The notes: generated by a model not told the origin, from the sequence alone. Counted from the first letter of the stretch, positions 15,330 through 23,872 are shown. The stretch is 64,000 bases of DNA from Rhodovulum sp. P5 (GCF_002079305.1 NZ_CP015041.1:3287-67286), one strand, 5' to 3'. Numbers and translations are program-made.

Positions 15330-17518
15330 TGCGTGGCCCCCGGGCTTGCGGCGACACCGACGAGCGTCATCGAGAAATCGGGGTTCTGGTGCAGCAGCAG
15401 CGTCAGGTCGGTGCCGACGGGCAGGTCAGCCGGGTCCAGCGTTTCCGCCAGCGCGAAATCCATCGTCATGCCGGGCATGCCGATCTCGGTCATCGGCCCA
15501 TGGGTGACATTGGCCAGGCGCGCCCCGGCATCGATGCTGTTGATCCGCCCCGACACCTCCATGGGCGGTGTGACCGGCTCGGCCGCGGCCAGAACCATGG
15601 TCATCCCGTCCGGCCGCGCGAATGTCAGCGTGACTTCGACGCCGATGGGCAGCGACGCGGCTTGGACTGAAGCGTCAAGCGGAAACTCCATGGTCATGCC
15701 CGGCATCCCGATCTCGACCATCGGCCCATGTGTCACGGTCGCACTGCCCGCCTCTGCGTCGGCGGCCTCAATGGTGCCCGAGACGATGATCGGCGGGGCG
15801 GCCTCCGCGGCTGCGGCGGTGGGCTCCGGCGATGCTGGCGTGCGCCCCTCGGCACGGACGGCGACGATGGTGAACATCCCGGCCTCGTCCCTGGCCAGAT
15901 CGAACGCCAAGGGCGCGTCCAGCGGAACGGTGGCAAGGTCCACCCCGTCCACGGGTAGGTCCATCTGCATCGCGGGCCAGCCCAGCTCCGGGATCGGATC
16001 GTGGCTCAGCGTCAGCTTGCCATCGGCCGTGACGGCAAGCACGGTGCCGGTTCCGGTCGCGGCAATCCCGTCATCAGGCCGCAGGTCGACCAGGCCAAGC
16101 AGCCCGTCTGCGCCACGCACGGCCGCAAAGGCGACGGCCTCGCCCGCGCGTAACCGGTCCAGCGCTACGTCGGCCCGCACGGGAAAGTCGGACGTCATTT
16201 TCGGCCAATCCAGACTGGCGAGGGCGTCGTGCCGGATCGTCGCGACGCGGGTATCGCGGTCGAGCGCCACCAGAACACCGATGCCCCGCGCCGGTTCCGT
16301 ATCGGTCGGCGCCATCCGCATGAACCCGGCGTTGAGCGCGCTTTCGCTGTCGATCAGGAACTGGGCCGAGGCGACAACCTCCTCCCCCGGCGCGAGCCCC
16401 TGCAATATTTCCGTGCGGCCACCGGTCCCGAAACTGTCGCGCAGGCCGGTCGTGACCAGCCGCGGCCGAAACGTGCCGGCGCCAGTCTTGAGGATCACCC
16501 GTTCCGCGGCACCGGTCCGGATGACGGCTTCGGACGGGACGGTGATCGCTTGCCGGCGCAGATCCGGCAGCAGGCTCACCGTACCGAACATGCCGGGACG
16601 CAGCAGGCCCTCGGCATTGTCGAAACGCAGCCGAACGGGCAGCGTCCGCGTCTCGGGATCAAGTTCGGGATAGATGTAGTCGACCTCGCCTTCGAACGTG
16701 CGCCCCGGAAGGTGCTCGAACCGGGCGACCGCGCGCATCTGCCCGGACAGTCGCCCGATGTCGCGCTCGAAGACGTCCGCGATCAGCCAGACGCTGCTCA
16801 GGTCAGCGACGGAGAAGGCCAGCGTACCGGGCTGCAAATACATGCCATCCGCCGCGTTCAGCGCGACAACGACACCCCCCTGGGGGGCTTCGATCCGGAT
16901 GTTCCGGGCGAGTGTGCCGTTGGCCTCGATCTCCGCGATCTGGCGGTCGGACATGCCGTGGCTGCGCAGCTTGTTACGCGCCGCATCGAGGATAACCGGA
17001 TCACCGTCTTCAACGGATCGCACGAGGTCTCCGGTTGCCGCGGCGACGAGGGGCGAAAAGAGGTCGAAAAGGACCTGACCTTTCTCGACGCGGTCGCCAA
17101 GTGCGCGGACCTCCAGCCGTTCGATCCAACCCTCGACCCGCGTATGCACATGGCTGGTCGCGTACTCGTCGTAGCCGACGAAGCCCACGGTCTCGATCCG
17201 CGGCTCGATCTCGGTCATTCGGGCAATCGCCGTACGCACGCCGATGGCGTTGATTTCCGCGGCGGACAAAGTGACTTCGGCCGGATCGCCCGCGGGCTCC
17301 TGCCCGGCATAGACCGGGATCAGGTCCATCCCCATCGGCGATTTTCCCGGCCCGTCCCGCCGGAAATTCGGATCCATCGGCGCGACCCAGTAGAGGATCT
17401 CTGCCCCTTCAGCCTCCCCCGGACCGCCGGGGTTCAGGTAAAGCCGTTCAATCCATATTCCACCGGCAATGCCGGCTGCACATGCAATAATGGTGAGCGC
17501 TGCATATCGTCCGCGCAT
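15326..17518 (-). CDS. cusB: CusB membrane-fusion protein with four C-terminal CusF-like modules
   Basis: 730 residues; ordinary CusB is about 400. The ATG at 17518 follows AGGAGGTTTCG. An N-terminal anchor precedes a metal-binding motif of the YHS/HMBD type (YWVAPMDPNFRRDGPGKSPM, with APMDP where CPMHP is usual). The adaptor follows: DEYATSHVHTRVEGWIERL, a hairpin, then SVWLIADVFERDIG. After residue about 410 come four CusF-like modules in tandem. Each has a (W/M)P-x-M core: LDWPKMTSDFPV (degenerate), ELGWPAMQMDLPV, EIGMPGMTMEFPL and EIGMPGMTMDFAL. The last two have Met in place of the capping Trp. It would link CusA to an outer-membrane channel and hold or hand over several metal ions. Natural CusB-CusF fusions exist; four modules is unusual to my knowledge. 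Confidence 0.9.
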   Translation of the reverse strand: MRGRYAALTIIACAAGIAGGIWIERLYLNPGGPGEAEGAEILYWVAPMDPNFRRDGPGKSPMGMDLIPVYAGQEPAGDPAEVTLSAAEINAIGVRTAIARMTEIEPRIETVGFVGYDEYATSHVHTRVEGWIERLEVRALGDRVEKGQVLFDLFSPLVAAATGDLVRSVEDGDPVILDAARNKLRSHGMSDRQIAEIEANGTLARNIRIEAPQGGVVVALNAADGMYLQPGTLAFSVADLSSVWLIADVFERDIGRLSGQMRAVARFEHLPGRTFEGEVDYIYPELDPETRTLPVRLRFDNAEGLLRPGMFGTVSLLPDLRRQAITVPSEAVIRTGAAERVILKTGAGTFRPRLVTTGLRDSFGTGGRTEILQGLAPGEEVVASAQFLIDSESALNAGFMRMAPTDTEPARGIGVLVALDRDTRVATIRHDALASLDWPKMTSDFPVRADVALDRLRAGEAVAFAAVRGADGLLGLVDLRPDDGIAATGTGTVLAVTADGKLTLSHDPIPELGWPAMQMDLPVDGVDLATVPLDAPLAFDLARDEAGMFTIVAVRAEGRTPASPEPTAAAAEAAPPIIVSGTIEAADAEAGSATVTHGPMVEIGMPGMTMEFPLDASVQAASLPIGVEVTLTFARPDGMTMVLAAAEPVTPPMEVSGRINSIDAGARLANVTHGPMTEIGMPGMTMDFALAETLDPADLPVGTDLTLLLHQNPDFSMTLVGVAASPGATQ

Positions 17519-17606
17519 CGAAACCTCCTGTCAGACCGGCAAGAAGAGACCGGTCGCCAATACCCCGAACCGACCGGGCCATCAGGTCCAGCCGGGAAGC
17601 GGAATG

Positions 17607-17993
17607 TCAGGAGAGCCGGGGAGGTCGTTCGGGAAGGCCCGCTGTATAAATGTCCGGGCATCGGTCTTCGGAGGTGTCCGGGTCAGTTGGCCTTGGAAGC
17701 ACGACGAACTGTGGCCAGCCGGTTTGCGGGAAATACCCCACACAGCACGCCATCATGCCACAACTCTTGACCGTCCCTGCGCCGTGAACGCAGCCGCCCA
17801 CCATGTCGACTGCGGCGTCGTGAACTGTCCTGGCATGACCGATGTGGCCACTCATTGGCACTACGGTTTCATCCATCTGCATGACATGGGAGCCAGCGCC
17901 GGAAGACGAGCTACCCGCCCCGAAAGCAAGGCATACACACGCAGCGATCACCAACAGGCGTTGCGTCAGATATGGCAGGGAGCGCCCAAGCAT
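17607..17993 (-). CDS. Small His/Met/Cys-containing protein at head of copper operon
   Basis: 128 residues. An N-terminal hydrophobic stretch (LLVIAACVCLAFGAG) may be a signal peptide or anchor. It is followed by a metal-ligand-rich part: HVMQMDETVVPMSGHIGHAR, then GGCVHGAGTVKSCGMMACCV. The C-terminus is Pro/Arg-rich (LPERPPRLS). It resembles the short unnamed proteins (DUF2946-like) that lead many cus/cop operons, but I cannot place it firmly. It is the first gene of the transcript, 88 nt before cusB. A role in periplasmic copper sensing or buffering is an inference from its residues and place. Confidence 0.6.
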   Translation of the reverse strand: MLGRSLPYLTQRLLVIAACVCLAFGAGSSSSGAGSHVMQMDETVVPMSGHIGHARTVHDAAVDMVGGCVHGAGTVKSCGMMACCVGYFPQTGWPQFVVLPRPTDPDTSEDRCPDIYTAGLPERPPRLS

Positions 17994-18451
17994 GGGTCAA
18001 GTTTTGCCTTTGCCCGATCCCGCGGCAACCAACATTTTTGCGAGCATGTACCGACCTCGTCCTTCAACCTGCGGCTAGGCACCCAGTTTGCACTGATCGG
18101 TTCCTGCGCTTCGAAGACATCGGTGTGTGCGCAGCAAAAAGGCATTGAGGATTGAGCGCAGCTGTGTTGAGCGTCAGCTCTTGAGCAATGGCCGATGAAA
18201 ATTCGCACCTGCAGCAGAGCGGGAGCTGCGTCCGGCACATATGTCTCAAATGGGCTGGCCAACGACATCTGATGGTTTGTGTCAGGTATTCGCAATACCC
18301 GCGATGCGCGGTGCGCCGGATGCCCGGCTTCGCAGGCGCAGCGAATGGCTGAAATGACGGGCCGCGCCGCGGCAGCGGCCTGAAGAGTTGAAAGGCAGCT
18401 GTGGGCCGGCTATGCAAGCAGCGTCGCGTCTTGGGAACTTTGGAAAATCCA
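17994..18451. other. Intergenic region upstream of the copper operon
   Basis: No convincing gene. It should contain the promoter of the minus-strand copper operon; I see no clear CueR-type dyad. The frames here lack recognisable domains. Confidence 0.5.
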
Positions 18452-19246
18452 TCACTGAACAGACATCGGTTGCAGCATTTCGTCGGTGTCAAGGTTGAGC
18501 GCGCTGCGCCAGAGTGGAGACTTGAACACATGGCATACATGCTTGCCGGCGCTTTCCTCGCGGGTCTCAATCAGCAATCCCGCCCATTCGAGCGGCTGCA
18601 ACACGCAAGATGAGAACGCGGCCATCTCTCGCCACCCCGCGGTGTGCCAATCCTGTGTCTCACCGTAGAACGTTTCGAACAAGGCAGCCTCGGTCGTGCC
18701 ATGGTCGGCCTCTACGTTGATCACGTTCATCCAGACATCCCACTTTCCGAAGGGACGGTTGTCGAAGCGCGCATAGGAAGCGTGATCGATCTGGAACAAA
18801 AAATAGGGGATCAGTTCGGCAAACAATTGGCCAGGGGCTTGCGCCAGCTCTGCGCCACGCTTGGTCAGTTGAAACGCGCCCTTTCGGTGACGCCCAAGGC
18901 GCAGCGATATTAGCAGGAAATGCAGAACCTCGAGCGGGGGAAACTCATACTCGTTGATCAACTTGTTGTAGCGGAACATCTCCTCAGCGCTTTTCCCCGG
19001 CCAGTCGAAGTGCTCAACGGCCCAATGGACGAAAACGCGCTTGAAGGCCTTGGTTTTGGTTAGACCGATTGATCCGTGCTCCTGAGCATATTGCAGGGTC
19101 AGGAGAGCGCCCCGAAGCAGCGGAGAATGCGCGAGGTCGGGATGGTCATCGGCGAGAGCGCGGAATTCGATCATGTCAGGATGCTGCCACAGACCGTGGC
19201 GAGGTTCCATGATGTCCGCGTTGTCAGCCTTCATCCGATCCGGCAT
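18452..19246 (-). CDS. Hypothetical cytosolic protein
   Basis: About 264 residues from the ATG at 19246; the frame opens further to a TTG at 19303. There is no signal peptide or span. The sequence is rich in aromatic residues and appears helical with winged-helix-like spacing: GALLTLQYAQEHGSIGLTKT, VHWAVEHFDWPGKSAEEMFR, and LEVLHFLLISLRLGRHRKGA leading into FQLTKRGAELA, which resembles a winged-helix hairpin. I do not recognise the family. It lies between the copper operon and a toxin-antitoxin pair in a mobile region, with codon use like its neighbours. A regulatory or accessory-element function is possible but unproven. Confidence 0.6.
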   Translation of the reverse strand: MPDRMKADNADIMEPRHGLWQHPDMIEFRALADDHPDLAHSPLLRGALLTLQYAQEHGSIGLTKTKAFKRVFVHWAVEHFDWPGKSAEEMFRYNKLINEYEFPPLEVLHFLLISLRLGRHRKGAFQLTKRGAELAQAPGQLFAELIPYFLFQIDHASYARFDNRPFGKWDVWMNVINVEADHGTTEAALFETFYGETQDWHTAGWREMAAFSSCVLQPLEWAGLLIETREESAGKHVCHVFKSPLWRSALNLDTDEMLQPMSVQ

Positions 19247-19328
19247 CGTGCAAATGCCGCGAAAATCCGGACTCGCGGGCCGCACTGCGGCGATGCAGGA
19301 CAAGGGTCAATGGCCGGAATGGGCCGAA

Positions 19329-19673
19329 CTACTCCGTCAGATCGTCCAGCGTGACGTCGAGGGCGCCCGCGAGGGCACGCAAGCTGGCGACCGAACCCTG
19401 TTTCCGGCCCGTTTCGATCTCGGCCACGGTGACGCGATTGACCCCTGCTTTCTCGGCTAGCATGGCTTGGGTCAGGCCACGCAGATCCCGGTAAACGCGG
19501 AGAGGATTTTCACCGTCCAGCAGCCGGTTCGCGTAGTCAGCGGGAATCAGTTCATCCGCCCCTTCGGCCAAGGCCCCCTTTGCCCGACCGTAGTTCTGGA
19601 GATCGGCGAGGTCCTCGGCCGCGGCCCGCAGGCGGTCATATTCCTCGCGCGGGATCGTCACCATCTCGTTCAT
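19329..19673 (-). CDS. Xre-family antitoxin
   Basis: 114 residues. The C-terminal half is a helix-turn-helix of the Xre/Cro type: LRGLTQAMLAEKAGVNRVTV, then AEIETGRKQGSVASLRALAG. The N-terminal part (TIPREEYDRLRAAAEDLADL) is the partner-binding segment seen in HigA-like antitoxins. It follows the RelE-type toxin gene by 11 nt on the same strand, toxin first, as in higBA-like modules. It should neutralise the toxin and repress the shared promoter. Confidence 0.85.
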   Translation of the reverse strand: MNEMVTIPREEYDRLRAAAEDLADLQNYGRAKGALAEGADELIPADYANRLLDGENPLRVYRDLRGLTQAMLAEKAGVNRVTVAEIETGRKQGSVASLRALAGALDVTLDDLTE

Positions 19674-19684
19674 GTCAGTCCCTT

Positions 19685-19936
19685 TCAGTCATAAACGCCA
19701 CCACGTGGGCCAATATCGAGAACCGCCAAGACATTGCCCTGGTCATCCATGATCACGCGCCAGTCCCCGACCCGCAGCCGGATCCCCTCTCGCCCCTTGA
19801 GGGACCTCACGTTGTTGCTCTGTGAGGCCGGGTCCCTCGCATAGGCCTCGATCTTGGATCGGATCAGCGTGGCCGTGTTGGCGGGCATCCGGCGCAAAGC
19901 CCGGATCGCGGCCTTCGTGTAGCTGATCTGCTTCAT
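19685..19936 (-). CDS. RelE/ParE-superfamily toxin
   Basis: 83 residues with the compact RelE fold pattern: KAAIRALRRMPANTATLIRS, then the strand LKGREGIRLRVGDWRVIMDD and the closing LAVLDIGPRGGVYD. Proteins of this subgroup cut mRNA on the ribosome or poison gyrase. The RLRVGDWRV segment with its basic residues favours the RelE/HigB mRNA-interferase branch, but I cannot decide. It is the first gene of the pair with the Xre antitoxin. Confidence 0.85.
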   Translation of the reverse strand: MKQISYTKAAIRALRRMPANTATLIRSKIEAYARDPASQSNNVRSLKGREGIRLRVGDWRVIMDDQGNVLAVLDIGPRGGVYD

Positions 19937-20001
19937 GTTGTAGCTATAGGCTACATGTGGCGCTGCGTCAAGCGTAATGTCGCCCTGGGCGACAAGCGCG
20001 G

Positions 20002-20160
20002 CTAGCTTGCGCCGGCCGCGTTTGCCTCAGAGGTCGATCCCCTCCGAGAGCGACAAAGCACTTCGATGTCGACGCCGAGGTAGCGCACGGTGCTGTCCAT
20101 CTTCGTATGGCCCAGCAGAAGTTGGACCGCGCGCAGGTTGGTGGCTTCGTTCCGCCCTGC
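20002..20160 (-). pseudogene. Tyrosine recombinase remnant (C-terminal part)
   Basis: The frame reads EATNLRAVQLLLGHTKMDST, then VRYLGVDIE. This is the conserved C-terminal box of a short integrase, with the LGH histidine and the catalytic Tyr in VRYLG. The next residues (VLCRSRRGSTSEANAAGAS) are off-pattern. The upstream portion is cut off by the IS5 element that starts at 20163. It matches the family of the N-terminal remnant at 9546-9845, but the order and distance do not allow a single simple split gene. Confidence 0.75.
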
Positions 20161-20162
20161 TG

Positions 20163-21291
20163 GGCTCTGTTGCACAAAGCCGCTGACGACGGAGCTACCC
20201 CTTTCCCCGGACACAGTGAGGATGTGAATGCCACCGGTCCGAATGTACATCCGAACCCCACGGCCTCGGTCACGGGTATGCCGAGCGAGGTGAAGCCGTT
20301 CATGACGGCGACACGGGTCTGAAGCTCGGCGACTTGGCGGTCGGGCTCCCGCGCCATCAGGCGTTGGCCCAACAGCTTCATGCAGTGCATCTTGGTTTCG
20401 GCCCGACTTCGGCGATGGTAGCCGCTCCACTTCCGCCAGATTTTCCGGCCCAGGCGTTTCGATGCGCGCAGCGCCTCGTTGCGGGCAATAGCACCCGCGC
20501 TGTCGGGCTTCCAGAACTTGGCATTCTTGCGGGGCGGGATGACGGCATAGGCCCCGCGGTCGGCGATGGCGTCGTGACACTTGCGCGTATCGTAGGCGCC
20601 GTCTGCAGTGACGCTGCCGATCTCCCGATCGGGCGGGATCTGGTCGAGCAATTCAGGCAATGAGGAGGATCAGGAAACGATCCGGGGGATCGTTTCCCCG
20701 ACGAATGGGGGCGTCGCCGATATCGCTGCTGGTGAACTCCACCGCCCGGATTTCCAGTGTTTTTTCATCGATCCCGAGGTGAACCTTGCGCCAGATGCGG
20801 CGTTTGGCGCCGCCATGCTTGCGCGCATTCCACTCGCCTTCACCCTCGACCTTGATGCCGGTGCTGTCGATCAGCAGGTGCAGCGGTCCCTCCGACCCCC
20901 GATACGGAATGTTCACGTTCAGGGTCTTCTGGCGGCGTGACAGCGTACTGAAACCCGGGACCGACCAGTCCAACCCGCTCAACTGCAGAAGGCTTTCGAC
21001 AACGCCCGTCGTCTGCCGGAGCGCCATGCCAAACAACACTTTCATCGTCAGGCAGGTCTGGATGGCGGCGTCACTGTAAGTGGGCTGTCGGCCCCGCTTG
21101 CCGGTCGGCCTAGCCTCCCACGTCATCGCTGGGTCGAACCAGATCGTCAGCGAGCCCCGGCGCTTGAGCGCTTCGTTATAGGCCCGCCAGTTCTTGATCT
21201 TGTAGGTCGGGGTAGATGGTCTGCTCATGCGCCCCAGCTATCACGCTGGATTCACGAGGTGAATCCCTCACGGGCTTTGTGCAACAGAGCC
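20163..21291 (-). mobile_element. IS5-family (IS427-like) element, frameshifted
   Basis: A 1129-bp element bounded by the 19-bp inverted repeats GGCTCTGTTGCACAAAGCC (20163-20181) and GGCTTTGTGCAACAGAGCC (21273-21291). It carries one transposase on the minus strand, split by a small insertion near 20655-20705. Its left end abuts the integrase remnant. I see no clear target duplication at the edges. Confidence 0.85.
20200..21228 (-). pseudogene. tnpA: IS5-family transposase disrupted by a short hairpin insertion
   Basis: The N-terminal half (21228 to about 20705) has YKIKNWRAYNEALKRRGSLT, GMALRQTTGVVESLLQLSGL and LHLLIDSTGIKVEGEG with the first catalytic Asp, ending at EFTSSDIGDAP. The C-terminal half resumes in another frame from about 20660 with PELLDQIPPDREIGSVTADG (second Asp) and later RRSRAETKMHCMKLLGQRLM (Glu). 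Comparing with the usual join GDAP-M-LPELL, about 45-50 bp have been added between the halves. The addition contains the inverted repeat GGAAACGATCC / GGATCGTTTCC. The added DNA changes frame and brings an early stop, so this copy is probably inactive. Confidence 0.8.
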
Positions 21292-21383
21292 GGTCAGAAC
21301 CCAAAACCCCGGTGTTGAAGGTCCGCTTTCACGGGGCAACCTAAGTCGCGCTGCAACGCGGCGAATTCACACTTCCCGCCCTT

Positions 21384-21785
21384 TTACCTTTCTTCAAAAG
21401 GGTTGATCAGCTTCAGCCCACCGATCTCGCGGCCAGCCTGCATATCTTCGGTATAGAGCGAACGAGCGCCGGAGCTCAAAGCGGCCGAAACGATGAGGCA
21501 GTCGAAGGTCGCGTAGCCCGTCTGCCGCGCCACCTGCAACGCACCGTCGAAAATCTCCTCCGTCATGGGGACAACGTCGAGGAGATCGCGAAGCGTGCCG
21601 GTCAGCGCCGCGATTTCGTCGATTTCGAGGCCCGCCTTGCGACGGGCAACATTTGTGAGCTCACCAAGGACCTGAACGCTGATCGTGCCGCCCCGGGCGA
21701 CAAGTGTACGGGCGATCTCGGCCTTCCTCCGATCCGGCGACAACAGGTAGAGCAGGACATTCGTGTCGAAGAACCTGTCAGTCAC
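21384..21785 (-). CDS. vapC: VapC-type PIN-domain toxin
   Basis: 133 residues with PIN landmarks: RFFDTNVLLYLL (first Asp), a central conserved Glu in ISVQVLGELTNVARRK, and TGYATFDCLIVSAALSSGAR (third acidic site), closing with YTEDMQAG. PIN toxins are Mg-dependent RNases that usually cut tRNA or rRNA. Its start overlaps the end of the AbrB-type antitoxin gene by 8 nt, so the two are coupled. The frame is intact. Confidence 0.9.
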   Translation of the reverse strand: MTDRFFDTNVLLYLLSPDRRKAEIARTLVARGGTISVQVLGELTNVARRKAGLEIDEIAALTGTLRDLLDVVPMTEEIFDGALQVARQTGYATFDCLIVSAALSSGARSLYTEDMQAGREIGGLKLINPFEER

Positions 21786-22011
21786 GCGCGTTGGCGTCTT
21801 CGCGATCGAACCGGAAATCTGCCGGCAGACGACCGGCGAAGGCCTTGAGGCGGTTCACCAGGTCTTCGCGGCCGGCTTTTCGCGCGATGCCAAAGGTTCG
21901 GGCGTCAGCAAGCTGAATCTCGATATCGTCGCCTTCCTTGAGGTCGAGCGCCTTGACCAGATCGGCGGGCAACCGCACGGCGAGCGAGTTCCCCCATTTG
22001 GAAACCTGCAT
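21778..22011 (-). CDS. vapB: AbrB/MazE-type antitoxin (VapB)
   Basis: 77 residues. The N-terminal SpoVT/AbrB swapped-hairpin fold is clear: MQVSKWGNSLAVRLPADLVK, then ALDLKEGDDIEIQL. The C-terminal tail (VNRLKAFAGRLPADFRFDRE) is the flexible toxin-binding part. It should bind and inhibit the adjacent PIN toxin and repress its own promoter, which lies just upstream at 22012-22060. Confidence 0.9.
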   Translation of the reverse strand: MQVSKWGNSLAVRLPADLVKALDLKEGDDIEIQLADARTFGIARKAGREDLVNRLKAFAGRLPADFRFDREDANARD

Positions 22012-22064
22012 GGAAACCTCCTTGGATAAACGCGCTGATACATGTATATCGTGTCGGCTTGCAA

Positions 22065-22230
22065 GGGCGTCAACTGGCTTCTGCGGCGCCGAAGTCGAGA
22101 ATGCGGTCGCAATCGTAACGCATCGATGCGGACAGCCAGATCGTCAGGCCGCGCGCGACCGTCACGCGCGCCTTGATCTCGGCATCGCCACCATCCTGCA
22201 TCCGCGAATGCACAAGCTCGACGTATTCAG
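22065..22230 (-). pseudogene. VapC (PIN) remnant next to a Tn3 end
   Basis: Read on the minus strand below the Tn3 terminal repeat, the frame gives ARGLTIWLSASMRYDCDRIL, then DFGAAEAS and a stop. This matches the middle of the intact PIN toxin at 43631-44038 (WLSATMDYYADRILDFGAAEA). Only that segment is left; start and end of the toxin are missing. Confidence 0.6.
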
Positions 22231-22268
22231 GGGGTCCGTTCCGGTAGGGGGCCAGATCGTATCATAAG
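22231..22268. repeat. 38-bp terminal inverted repeat of a Tn3-family transposon
   Basis: The sequence begins GGGGTCCGTT and ends TCATAAG. It is exactly 38 bp, the standard length and GGGG...TAAG framing of Tn3-family ends. It lies 51 nt beyond the stop of the Tn3-type transposase remnant, where the tnpA-side end is expected. Confidence 0.8.
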
Positions 22269-22319
22269 GCGTCTTTGGGCATTCCGGCCGAGTGGCAGAT
22301 GACGCCCGAAGCCGTCGGA

Positions 22320-23530
22320 TCACCGTTTCGGCCATCGGTATTCTCCGGTCAGCAGGATATGCGCCCATCCAAGGGGCGAGACATGGGCGAGGAGGTTCGG
22401 CGAACAGTCCAGACCGGCCTTGCGCCTTGCCGCGACGGCATGGCCGAGATGGAGGGTGTTCCAGTAAATCACGATGGCGGCCAGCAGATTCAGGCCGGCC
22501 ATACGGTAATGCTGGCCTTCGGCGGTCCGGTCCCGGATTTCGCCCTGACGGCCGATGCGCAGGGCGTTCTTGAGGGCGTGATGGGCTTCACCCTTGTTCA
22601 GCCCGATCTGGGCCCGGCGCTGCATGTCGGTATCGAGCAGCCATTCGATGATGAACAGCGTGCGTTCGATGCGTCCGATCTCGCGCAGGGCGATGGCCAG
22701 TTCGTGCTGGCGGGGATAGGCCGCGAACTTCTGCAACAGCTGGCTGGGTGGCATGATCCCGGCGGCCATGGTGGCCGCGCTGCGCAGGATATCCGGCCAG
22801 TTGGCGATGATCACGTTTTCCCTGATCTTGCCGCCGATAAGCGGTTTCAGCGCTGCGGGCACCGCGGCCGTGTCGAAAACGTAAAGCCGCTTCGACGGGA
22901 GATCGCGGATGCGGGGGATGAACAGAAAGCCAAGGAGCGCGGTTACGGCAAAGACGTGATCGGTGAACCCGCCGGTATCGGCATATTGCTCCCGGATGGT
23001 CCGGCCGACCTCGTTCATCAGCAGGCCATCGAGGATATAAGGGGCCTCGTTGACCGTGGCCGGAATGGTCTGCGTGGCGAAAGGGCCAAACCGGTCGGAG
23101 ACATGGGTATAGGCCTTCAGCCCCGGTTCGGCACCGTATTTTGCGTTGATCAGGTTCATCGCTTCACCCTGCCGGGTGGCGGGAAAGAACTGGCCGTCGC
23201 TGGAGGCAGTGTCGCCCGCGCCCCAGAACCGCGCCATCGGCAGTGCTGCCTGCCCCTCGATCACCGTCGCAAGGGCGCGGTTGACGGCCTCGCTCTCGAT
23301 ATGCCAGCGCGACAGGCGGGAGAGTTCGAAATAGTCGTGGGTGTTCGAAGCCTCGGCCATCTTGCTCAGGCCGAGATTGATCCCTTCGGCCAGCAGCACG
23401 TTCAGCATGCCGATCCTGTCGGTGCAGGGCGCACCCGTGCGCAGATGGGGAAATGCGTCGGTGAAGCCGGTGGCGGCATCGACGTCCAGCAGGATGTCGG
23501 TGATCCGCACATCGGGCAAGCGCGCGCGGC
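22320..23530 (-). pseudogene. tnpA: Tn3-family transposase TnpA, 5'-truncated
   Basis: The minus strand encodes about 400 residues of the C-terminal catalytic part of a Tn3 transposase. It starts abruptly at RLPDVRITDILLDVDAATGF and continues through GTGxxSSDGQFF-type sequence (GDTASSDGQFFPATRQ), DTGGFTDHVFAVTALLGFLF and the end LLTGEYRWPKR. A full Tn3 TnpA is about 1000 residues, so the N-terminal 60 per cent is missing. The reading frame continues upstream of 23530 but no longer matches; a different gene lies there on the other strand. The element cannot move by itself, though its 38-bp end could still be used in trans. Confidence 0.85.
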
Positions 23531-23544
23531 AGCCGACGCGCTGG

Positions 23545-23819
23545 CTGGACTGAGCGGCGGCTCGAGGCTCAAGATCGAGAAATGGAGCCGCAACGTCGTT
23601 CGGCATGTCGACCGTCGCCGCGCGGCACATGACGATTTCCGGACGGATGCGGAGATCCTCGCGGCTCGGCTGCGCGCGCTCGAGATCGACGGCGAAGGGG
23701 CGCAAGCCCGCGACACCGCTCTGTATCATCTTTCCGAGGCGCTGCGGCTGTCGCATCGCGTGTCGGACCTCGTCGCCGCGGAGCGCGACCTCGCCTACCT
23801 GCGCGGCCTGACGCGCTGA
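23545..23819 (+). CDS. 3' part of an unrecognised gene, truncated at the Tn3 junction
   Basis: The plus-strand frame ending at 23819 is protein-like over its last 85-90 residues: LKIEKWSRNVVRHVDRRRAA, FRTDAEILAARLRALEIDGE, ALYHLSEALRLSHRVSDLVA, ending in LRGLTR. It is helical, charged and soluble. Upstream the frame runs antisense to the Tn3 transposase, so the 5' part has been lost or replaced. I do not recognise the family. A strong terminator follows at 23873-23902. Confidence 0.45.
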
Positions 23820-23872
23820 CCCCATCTGCGGGCACTCCTTCATCCCACCCACTCGTGTGCACTGCCCGCAGT

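Noticed and set aside
12966..16673. A 1235-codon plus-strand frame opposite cusA and cusB
   Set aside because: It spans two convincing minus-strand genes, is rich in Arg, His and Gly without pattern, and is explained by GC-biased antisense codons.
18064..18570. A 168-codon minus-strand frame upstream of the copper operon
   Set aside because: Its C-terminal side enters the promoter region of the operon, its N-terminal side overlaps the gene at 18452, and the sequence has no coherent pattern.
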